Assembly (NCBI GenBank): GCA_025935615.1 | Contig: JAICUY010000010.1 | Coordinates: forward strand, 1 to 36,625 | DNA: 36,625 nucleotides | Reading direction: 5' to 3' | DNA from: Steroidobacteraceae bacterium | GTDB taxonomy: Bacteria > Chloroflexota > Limnocylindria > QHBO01 | Shown here: positions 30,353 to 36,625 of the stretch, one piece after another | Layout: each line of letters starts with the position of its first letter | Position numbering within the stretch: position 1 is the first letter of the stretch | The notes under the pieces: generated by a model | The model's database searches: none | Seen by the model: only the letters and a program-made list of their open reading frames with translations | Told to the model about the DNA's origin: nothing | Program-made: the position numbers and the translations under genes

Positions 30353-30616
30353 ATGGGTAATCTGAAGAGCGGCAACCTGAAGGCCACCGGCGATGACGAC
30401 GTGCAGGGTCACGGCAATCTGAAGTCGGGCAACCTGAAGGCGACCGAGGACGATGACGTCGCCGGTCACGGCAACCTGAAGAGCGGCAACCTGAAGGCCA
30501 GTGAGGACGATGACGTCACCGGTCACGGCAACCTGAAGAGTGGCAACCTCAAGGCGACCGACGACGACGACGTCGAGGGTCATCAGGCCTCGTTCCGCAG
30601 CCACAAGATCAAGTAG
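30353..30616 (+). CDS. 87-aa tandem-repeat mini-protein, four 19-aa repeats GNLKSGNLKA[TS]xDDDVxGH plus basic tail QASFRSHKIK
   Basis: SD gaggagagga upstream of ATG; perfect period; synonymous codon divergence among repeats. Confidence 0.88.
   Translation: MGNLKSGNLKATGDDDVQGHGNLKSGNLKATEDDDVAGHGNLKSGNLKASEDDDVTGHGNLKSGNLKATDDDDVEGHQASFRSHKIK
30356..30583 (+). repeat. 4 x 57-nt in-frame tandem repeat
   Basis: Units 30356-30412, 30413-30469, 30470-30526, 30527-30583. Confidence 0.95.
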
Positions 30617-30628
30617 CCCGAGCGCAGG

Positions 30629-30662
30629 GCGGGGCCATCGTTGAACCGATGAGCCCCGCTTT
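30629..30662 (+). terminator. Intrinsic-terminator-like hairpin, 12-bp stem with one bulge, short T run
   Basis: GCGGGGCCATCG-TTGAAC-CGATG(A)GCCCCGC followed by TTT. Confidence 0.6.
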
Positions 30663-30665
30663 CGC

Positions 30666-31442
30666 ATGACCAGCGCCGATCGGGCGAATCTCGAAGCGAC
30701 GGTCGCCTCCCTCAGGGAGGCGACTCTGCGCGCCGCGGTGGCGGGGCGGCTGCATCCCGACATGGAGCAGCGGCTGCTCCAGTCGATCGTGGACGCCACG
30801 GTGCGTCTGTTCGACGCCGAGGCATCCTCGATCGCGCTCTTCGAGACCGATCCGGACCGGCTCGTCTTCCGTGTGGCGGCCGGCGCGCAGGGTGCCGGCG
30901 CCATCGGCATGTCGATTCCGCCGACCCAGGGCATCGCCGGCTACGTCTTCTCGACCGGCCAGGCCCTGGCCCTCTCCGACGTCGCCTCCGATCCGCGCTT
31001 CAACCGCGCGGCCGCGGAGAAGACCGGCTACGTGCCGCGCTCGATCGCGGCCGTCCCGCTGCTCGACGAGAACGGCACCGTCGGCGTGCTGCAGGTGCTC
31101 GACAAGCGGGGCGAGCCGGCCTTCACCCTGCGCGACATGGATCTGATGGGCGTCTTCGCCCGCCAGGCCGCCACGGCCATCGCCGCCACCCGCGTGCAGC
31201 GCGACCTGCCGTCGCTGCTGCGGGCGGCCCTCAGCGAGCTCGACGGGGAGCTGAACGACGAGCAGCTCGACGAGCTCGTGGGTGCGGCGGCAGCCGAGCT
31301 CGACGCCGCCGAGGAGTCGCCGCTGTGGCGCATCGCCGACGCGGTGGCACGCACCCGCGCCCTCGGCGAGTCTGAGCAGGCTCTGGTGGCTCAGATCCTC
31401 GAGGCGATCGCCGCGCACGCGCGCCAGCGCCGCCGACGCTGA
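30666..31442 (+). CDS. GAF domain protein
   Basis: LLQSIVDATVRLFDAEASSIALFETDPDRLVFRVAAGAQG...TQGIAGYVFSTGQALALSDVASDPRFN...VPLLDENGTVGVLQVLDK. Confidence 0.88.
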   Translation: MTSADRANLEATVASLREATLRAAVAGRLHPDMEQRLLQSIVDATVRLFDAEASSIALFETDPDRLVFRVAAGAQGAGAIGMSIPPTQGIAGYVFSTGQALALSDVASDPRFNRAAAEKTGYVPRSIAAVPLLDENGTVGVLQVLDKRGEPAFTLRDMDLMGVFARQAATAIAATRVQRDLPSLLRAALSELDGELNDEQLDELVGAAAAELDAAEESPLWRIADAVARTRALGESEQALVAQILEAIAAHARQRRRR

Positions 31443-32335
31443 TGCCTCCCGAAGAGGAGGAGCCACTCGCCTGGTCGGAACCGTTCGCCGTCGCCGCACG
31501 GCTGGCCCGACAGTCGAGCCTGCGGACCGTCGACCGCAACTGGGCCTGGGGCGGCGCCACCGGCAAGGGCGTGACGGTGGCGATCATCGACAGCGGTGTC
31601 GAGGGCACGCACCCCATGGTGCGGGGCCGGCTGATCGAGAGCGTGGCGGTGCGCGTCACCGAGGAGAGCGACGTGGTGGTCGAGCCCGAGCCGGATGGCA
31701 CCGACCTGTTCGGACACGGCACGGCCTGCGCCGGGATCATCGTCGGCATGGCACCCGAGGTCGAGATCGTGTCGGTCCGCGTGCTGGGCGCTGACCTGAA
31801 GGGCAAGGGCGCGGCCTTCGCGGCGGGCCTCGAGTGGGCCATCGAGCGCGGGGTGCAGGTGGCGAACCTGTCGCTGTCATCGAAGTCGGAGTCGCTCTTC
31901 CCGATCTTCCACGAACTGGCCGATGACGCCTACTTCCGCAACACGGTGCTGGTCTCGGCCGCCAACAACGTGCCCGTGCCGAGCTACCCGTCGCTCTTCG
32001 CATCGGTCATTTCGGTGGCGGCCCATGCCGAGCCTGATCCGATGCGCTTCTACTACAACCCCTCGCCGCCGGTCGAGTTCGGCGGCTGGGGTGTCGACGT
32101 GCCGATCGCCTGGAAGGACGGCACGCAGATCGTCGCCACCGGCAACAGCTTCGCGGCGCCGCACATCGCCGGGCTGGTGACGCTGATCGTGTCGAAGCAC
32201 CCGGGACTCACGCCATTCGAGGTCAAGACCATCCTGACCGCCACGGCCGACAACCCGATCGGGCCTCAGCCCAGCGACGTCGCGAGCCCGCCCAGGAAGC
32301 CGACGGCCGACTCGCCCAGCACCTCGACCGCGTAG
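31442..32335 (+). CDS. S8 family (subtilisin-like) serine peptidase without obvious signal peptide
   Basis: Catalytic triad motifs AIIDSGVEGTHP, GHGTACAGI, GNSFAAPHIAGL; TGATG overlap with GAF gene. Confidence 0.9.
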   Translation: MPPEEEEPLAWSEPFAVAARLARQSSLRTVDRNWAWGGATGKGVTVAIIDSGVEGTHPMVRGRLIESVAVRVTEESDVVVEPEPDGTDLFGHGTACAGIIVGMAPEVEIVSVRVLGADLKGKGAAFAAGLEWAIERGVQVANLSLSSKSESLFPIFHELADDAYFRNTVLVSAANNVPVPSYPSLFASVISVAAHAEPDPMRFYYNPSPPVEFGGWGVDVPIAWKDGTQIVATGNSFAAPHIAGLVTLIVSKHPGLTPFEVKTILTATADNPIGPQPSDVASPPRKPTADSPSTSTA

Positions 32336-33333
32336 CCGCCCTCCTGCACGACGACCACGCCGCGTCGTCCATGACCGATGCGGTCCCCCAATCGCACATA
32401 GTCCGGTGTCTGCAGCGAGAAACCGCCGATCGGATCCGCGACGTGGGTGTCGAAGCCGAGTGAGACGACCAGCGGGGCGTCCGGCGCGAACGCGTCGATC
32501 CGCCGCAGGGCCGCGTCGAGAGCCTCGGCATACCGAGCCAGTTCGGTGCCGGGCGGCAGCGGAATATTGACCGTTGCTCCTTCTCCCGGCCCGCCGCCGG
32601 TCTCGGCCACGCGGCCGCTGAAGTACGGGTAGCCGTGCTCCGGATCGGCGTGCAGCGAGACGTACAGCACGTCGCCCCGCTCCCAGAACAGCTGCTGCGT
32701 GCCGTTGCCGTGGTGGTAGTCGATGTCGAGGATCGCCACCCGCTCGAAGCGGGCGCGTCGCAGCCACTCGGCCACGATCGCGGCGTTGTTGAAGAAGCAG
32801 TAGCCGCCGTACATGCGCCGCGCGGCGTGGTGCCCCGGCGGCCGGCACAGCCCGTAGGCCAGCGGCGCGCCGTCGACCACCTGCTGCGCGGCGGTCAGGG
32901 CCACGTCGACCGCTGCCCGGGCGGCTGCGTAGCTGCCCCCGACGATCGGGGTGGCGGTGTCGAAGCAGAAGGCGCCCAGCCGCTCCAGGCCGCCGCGCGG
33001 AAGCGCGGTCGGCATCGGTCCCGGATAGGCGCTCAGCAGGAAGGTGTCAGGGATGAGCGGACCCTGATGACCGGCGGCCGCTGCCAGCGGCCACGCGTTC
33101 TCGAGGACCTCGATCAGCTCCGCGTCGTGCACCGCCAGGATCGGCGCGCTGCCGTGGTCGTCAGGCGAGCGGATGCTAAAGCGGCCGTCCGCCTGCAGAG
33201 CTGCCAAGATGGCCTCCGCCCGCTCGGGCGATTCGTAACACGGAACGGTGCGGCCGGCGACGACCTCGGTCAGCCCGCTGTGCGCCAGATGAGCATCCGA
33301 CGCGACGACCGGAACGACCGAGGCCGCCTCCAT
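32266..33333 (-). CDS. Histone deacetylase / acetylpolyamine amidohydrolase family
   Basis: LCRPPGHHAARRMYGGYCFFNNAAIVAEWL; VAILDIDYHHGNGTQQLFWERGDVLYVSLHADPEHGYPYFSG. Confidence 0.92.
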   Translation of the reverse strand: MEAASVVPVVASDAHLAHSGLTEVVAGRTVPCYESPERAEAILAALQADGRFSIRSPDDHGSAPILAVHDAELIEVLENAWPLAAAAGHQGPLIPDTFLLSAYPGPMPTALPRGGLERLGAFCFDTATPIVGGSYAAARAAVDVALTAAQQVVDGAPLAYGLCRPPGHHAARRMYGGYCFFNNAAIVAEWLRRARFERVAILDIDYHHGNGTQQLFWERGDVLYVSLHADPEHGYPYFSGRVAETGGGPGEGATVNIPLPPGTELARYAEALDAALRRIDAFAPDAPLVVSLGFDTHVADPIGGFSLQTPDYVRLGDRIGHGRRGVVVVQEGGYAVEVLGESAVGFLGGLATSLG

Positions 33334-33443
33334 GCCGCGGTCAGGCCGGAACGCCGCAGGCGCCCCAACGGGCAACCTCGGCGTCGAGATCGAGCGGCAC
33401 AACGGTCGCCGGGTGGTTGAGGCGGGTGATGGTCATCGGGCCG

Positions 33444-33593
33444 CTACGGCTCGAGCTTCCAGGCCGAGGTCCAGTTCCAGCCGTTCTTGGCGTTGAGACC
33501 GATGTTGAGGTACGCCATGCCGTCAAGATAGCGCGCCGCGCTCAGCGGGCCGACATCGATGGGCGTCATGCCGATCGACTGCGCCAGGCTCAT
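33444..33593 (-). pseudogene. Putative remnant of NAD(P)-binding F420 oxidoreductase-type protein (C-terminal ~49 aa only)
   Basis: MSLAQSIGMTPIDVGPLSAARYLDGMAYLNIGLNAKNGWNWTSAWKLEP resembles the C-terminal DAGPL..ARYLE.LA.LNI region of that family; no N-terminal Rossmann part in the window. Confidence 0.5.
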
Positions 33594-33628
33594 GGCCCGT
33601 GACGACCACACCGCGTCCGCCGAACCGG

Positions 33629-33634
33629 GATAAT
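33629..33634 (+). promoter_or_regulatory. Putative -10 box GATAAT 6 nt before GTG 33641 of hmgA (leaderless)
   Basis: GATAAT-CGGGAC-GTG. Confidence 0.5.
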
Positions 33635-33640
33635 CGGGAC

Positions 33641-34864
33641 GTGTTCTACGTCCAGCGCGGCCAGGTGCCGCACAAGCGCCACACCCAGTTCCGCAAGCCC
33701 GACGGATCGCTGTATGCCGAGGAGCTGTTCGGGGTCGAGGGCTTCGCCGGCCGCAGCTCGCTGCTCTACCACCACACGCCGCCGACCCAGGCATATGGGA
33801 TCGAGAAGGTGGCCGACGTCGCGCTCGAGGCGTCCGACGAGGACCGCACCGGCCCGCACCGGCACCACCTCGTCAACACCAGGGACCTGGCGCCCCGCGG
33901 CGACGCGGTCAGCGGGCGCGTGCCGCTCTTCTTCAACAACGACGTGACGTTCGGCGTGGTGCTGCCCGCCGAGCCGATGCGGACCTACTACCGCAACGGC
34001 GAGGCGGACGAGATGTTCTTCGTCCACACCGGCAGCGGCGTCCTGGACACGAACTTCGGGCCGATTCCCTACGGCCCGGGCGATTACCTCGTCATCCCGA
34101 TCGGCACGACGTACCAGCTGCGTCCCGGCGACGACGAGCAGCGGATGCTGTGGCTGGAGTGCCCGTCCGAGATCGAGCCGCCCAAGCGCTACCGCAACGA
34201 TTACGGGCAGCTGCTCGAGCACTCGCCCTACTACCAGCGCGATATCCGACCACCCGACGAGGCCGCCGCGCACACCGAGACCGGCGACTTCGTGGTCGAC
34301 GTGAAGACCCGCGGACGGATCACCGCCTACCACTACCGGCACCACCCGTTCGACGTGGTCGGCTGGGACGGCTACCTGTGGCCCTTCGCCTTCAACATCG
34401 GCGACTTCGAGCCCATCACCGGGCGCATCCACCAGCCGCCACCGGTGCATCTCACCTTCCAGCCGCGCAACTTCGTGGTCTGCTCGTTCGTGCCACGCAA
34501 GTTCGACTACCACCCGCTGTCGATCCCCGCGCCGTACAACCACAGCAACATCAACAGCGACGAGGTCATCTACTACGTCGCCGGCAACTTCATGTCGCGA
34601 CGCGGCGTCGACATCAGCTCGTTCACGGTGCACCCGGCCGGCATCGCTCACGGGCCGCACCCCGGGACGGTCGAGGCCAGCATCGGCAAGGAAGGCACCG
34701 AGGAGCTGGCGGTGATGATCGACACCTTCCATCCGCTGCACCTCACGCCGCAGGCATCCGACCTCGAGGACGATCGCTACCCGTACAGCTGGATCCCGCC
34801 GGAGGACGCCGGCGAACACGCTCGAGAGCTGTCGGAACGCGGACCGGAGGCATTCCCGGACTGA
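33641..34864 (+). CDS. hmgA: Homogentisate 1,2-dioxygenase (start taken as GTG 33641; upstream alternative GTG 33599)
   Basis: FYVQRGQVPHKRHTQFRKPDGSLYAEELFG; NNDVTFGVVLPAEPMRTYYRNGEADEMFFVHTGSG. Confidence 0.93.
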   Translation: MFYVQRGQVPHKRHTQFRKPDGSLYAEELFGVEGFAGRSSLLYHHTPPTQAYGIEKVADVALEASDEDRTGPHRHHLVNTRDLAPRGDAVSGRVPLFFNNDVTFGVVLPAEPMRTYYRNGEADEMFFVHTGSGVLDTNFGPIPYGPGDYLVIPIGTTYQLRPGDDEQRMLWLECPSEIEPPKRYRNDYGQLLEHSPYYQRDIRPPDEAAAHTETGDFVVDVKTRGRITAYHYRHHPFDVVGWDGYLWPFAFNIGDFEPITGRIHQPPPVHLTFQPRNFVVCSFVPRKFDYHPLSIPAPYNHSNINSDEVIYYVAGNFMSRRGVDISSFTVHPAGIAHGPHPGTVEASIGKEGTEELAVMIDTFHPLHLTPQASDLEDDRYPYSWIPPEDAGEHARELSERGPEAFPD

Positions 34865-34870
34865 GCCCGC

Positions 34871-34915
34871 GGTAGCATCGGTCTTGCTAGGAGGTCTCCC
34901 ATGACCGATGCGACC
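34871..34915 (+). promoter_or_regulatory. Inverted repeat enclosing SD and including start codon of Hsp20 gene; candidate RNA thermometer or operator
   Basis: GGTaGCATCGGTC-ttgctaggaggtctcccat-GACCGATGCgACC; 12 of 13 arm positions pair. Confidence 0.45.
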
Positions 34916-35299
34916 GCCATCCCCATCAACCTCTTCGAGAGTGACCGCGACCTGGTGGTCGTCGCGCCGATGCCCGGCGTCGAGGCGCACGACATCAGCG
35001 TCGAGATCACGGAGGACGGCCAGATGACGCTGCGCGCCAACCAGCACGGGGCCGGCCAGGAACGGATCGACTACCTGCTGCGCGAATGGAGCTACGGGCC
35101 GTACGACCGCACCATCGAGCTGCCGCGCAGCGTCGATGCGCGGCGCGCGAACCTCAGCTTCGACAACGGCGTGCTGACCGTGGCGCTTCCGAAGGTCCTC
35201 GGCGGCGTGCCGGCCACGCTGCACCTCGATGACCGTGGCAACGGCCGCGGCATCACGCGCGGGCACGTCGGCTCGCGAGGCGGCGCGGCGGCGGATTGA
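34901..35299 (+). CDS. Hsp20/alpha-crystallin family small heat shock protein
   Basis: VVVAPMPGVEAHDISVEITEDGQMTLRANQ...RTIELPRSVDARRANLSFDNGVLTVALPKV; SD AGGAGG. Confidence 0.9.
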   Translation: MTDATAIPINLFESDRDLVVVAPMPGVEAHDISVEITEDGQMTLRANQHGAGQERIDYLLREWSYGPYDRTIELPRSVDARRANLSFDNGVLTVALPKVLGGVPATLHLDDRGNGRGITRGHVGSRGGAAAD

Positions 35300-35778
35300 T
35301 CCTCTACTTCCTGCGTCACGGCGCCGCCGAGGAGCGCTCAACAGGCGGAGTGGATCGAGACCGCCGGCTGACGGCCGACGGCGAGGCCGAGCTGCGGGCG
35401 GCGGCAGCGGTCTGGCGGCGGATCCAGCTGCGCCCCGACGTGGTCCTCTCGTCGCCCTTCCCACGCGCGCTGCGCACCGCGGAGCTGGTGGTGGAAGGCC
35501 TCGGCCTCGACGACAAGCCCGTGGCCGACGAGCGGCTGGCGCCGGGAGCAGCCTGGAGCTCGTTCGCCCAGGCGCTGGCCGAGTACCCGGCCGATCGACG
35601 GGTCATGTTCGTCGGCCACGAGCCGGATCTGTCGTCAGCGATCGAGCTGCTGACGGGGGCCGCATCGGTCCGCATGCGGAAAGCCGGCGTTGCTTGCCTC
35701 GAGTTCTATGGAGTGCCGGAGGCAGGTGGCGGCGAGATCGCCTGGCTGCTGGATCCTGACCTGTACGCTGACAACTGA
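35296..35778 (+). CDS. sixA: SixA-type phosphohistidine phosphatase, TTG start
   Basis: LYFLRHGAAEERSTGGVDRDRRLTADGEAEL; VLSSPFPRALRTAELV; VMFVGHEPDLSS; TTGA overlap with Hsp20 stop. Confidence 0.88.
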   Translation: MILYFLRHGAAEERSTGGVDRDRRLTADGEAELRAAAAVWRRIQLRPDVVLSSPFPRALRTAELVVEGLGLDDKPVADERLAPGAAWSSFAQALAEYPADRRVMFVGHEPDLSSAIELLTGAASVRMRKAGVACLEFYGVPEAGGGEIAWLLDPDLYADN

Positions 35779-35779
35779 C

Positions 35780-36190
35780 ATGGCCGGCCTGGAGCTGCAC
35801 TCCCTGCTGCTGTGCGACTACGCCCTGACCGCCAAGGACGGCAAGATCAGCGCGGTCGGCATCTTCAGCCAGATCAACGTCCCGCAGCTGCCTGCGGTCC
35901 ATGGCAGGCTGTTCGTGGTCGCGGTGCTGGGTGCGGATCCAGGTCCCTATCCGCTCATGCTCCAGATCGTGGCACCCAGCGGCGTCGACATTCTTCCCAA
36001 CCCGCCGCGGCTGCAGATCGAGGTGCCGCCGGCGACGACGACGGCGAACGTCATCGCCGACCTCAATGGCCTCGAGGTGCGCGAGATCGGGCGGCATCAG
36101 CTCGAGCTGCGCAGCGGCGATCAGGTGCTGGGCACCGCGCCCTTCACCGTCAACCTCATCTTCCGGCAGTCGCAGCCCGGCAACGCCTGA
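35780..36190 (+). CDS. Conserved hypothetical protein (DUF6941-like)
   Basis: LHSLLLCDYALTAKDGKISAVGIFSQINVPQLPAVHGRLFVVAVL. Confidence 0.6.
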   Translation: MAGLELHSLLLCDYALTAKDGKISAVGIFSQINVPQLPAVHGRLFVVAVLGADPGPYPLMLQIVAPSGVDILPNPPRLQIEVPPATTTANVIADLNGLEVREIGRHQLELRSGDQVLGTAPFTVNLIFRQSQPGNA

Positions 36191-36259
36191 GCCGCTTCGC
36201 TCCAATCACTCTCCGCTGGCCGACCTCACGGATCGACGCTTCGCGCCGTTGAACGGGTG

Positions 36260-36625
36260 ATGACCTATTCCGCCGTCACCACCACCCGCATCTTCTGCCT
36301 CCCTTCCTGCTCGGCGCGACCGCTTCCCGAGCACGTCATCGCGTACGAGAGCGCGGAGGCCGCCCTGTCGGACGGCTTCAGACCATGCCTGCGCTGCCGC
36401 CCGCTCCCCGAGGCCACGGTGGTGGCCGCAACGCTCCACACGCCGTTGGGACCGATGCTCGGCGCCGCGACCGATGCCGGCGTCTGCCTCCTGGAGTTCC
36501 TCGACCGCCGCATGCTCCCGACGCAGCTCGCGATCGTGGAGCGGCGCCTGGGACGGACCGTCCCGGGACGCCACGCCCATCTCGAGCGAGTGCAGGCGGA
36601 GCTCACCGAGTACTTCGCGGGCAGC
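36260..36625 (+). CDS. Ada zinc-binding domain fused to O6-alkylguanine-DNA methyltransferase domain, 3' truncated by window
   Basis: TTTRIFCLPSCSARP...GFRPCLRCRPLP (four Cys as in N-Ada) followed by ATLHTPLGPMLGAATDAGVCLLEFLDRRML. Confidence 0.75.
   Translation, partial: MTYSAVTTTRIFCLPSCSARPLPEHVIAYESAEAALSDGFRPCLRCRPLPEATVVAATLHTPLGPMLGAATDAGVCLLEFLDRRMLPTQLAIVERRLGRTVPGRHAHLERVQAELTEYFAGS

Noticed and set aside
30356-30583. Tandem 57-nt repeats considered as CRISPR or minisatellite
   Set aside because: No spacers; period is a multiple of three, variation is largely synonymous, and the array is inside an SD-preceded ORF.
30353-30616. Repeat protein as a graspetide/cyanobactin-type RiPP precursor
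   Set aside because: No ATP-grasp ligase, YcaO, lanthionine or radical SAM enzyme next to it; only a subtilase is nearby. Retained only as a weak possibility.

Overview
High-GC (by eye ~70%) bacterial chromosomal window with about 36 densely packed protein genes; lineage not assignable from sequence alone. No rRNA, tRNA, CRISPR array or transposase was seen. Recognisable modules: (i) thyX; (ii) a leucine/methylcrotonyl-CoA branch (mccB, enoyl-CoA hydratase, mccA, HMG-CoA lyase) interrupted by an antisense class III cyclase/AAA/TPR regulator; (iii) a nucleoside hydrolase convergent with a four-gene ECF transporter; (iv) a tyrosine/homogentisate set (hpd, fah, hmgA) plus a DinB-like/threonine-dehydratase fusion; (v) an MFS-cNMP-binding fusion, a Crp/Fnr regulator, a perfect 4x19-aa repeat mini-protein, a GAF protein and a subtilase; (vi) HDAC-family, Hsp20, SixA and Ada-like genes. 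Main items for follow-up: an excisionase-type HTH fused in frame to the biotin carboxylase MccA; the DinB/IlvA-like fusion sitting where a maleylacetoacetate isomerase would be expected; the 19-aa repeat mini-protein; a strongly over-represented 9-mer GCATCGGTC/GACCGATGC (24 copies found by eye); compact divergent, apparently leaderless promoters with back-to-back -10 boxes; a 98-nt long hairpin; DnaA boxes upstream of thyX; and an inverted repeat around the Hsp20 start. All assignments are by motif recognition; no searches were run.
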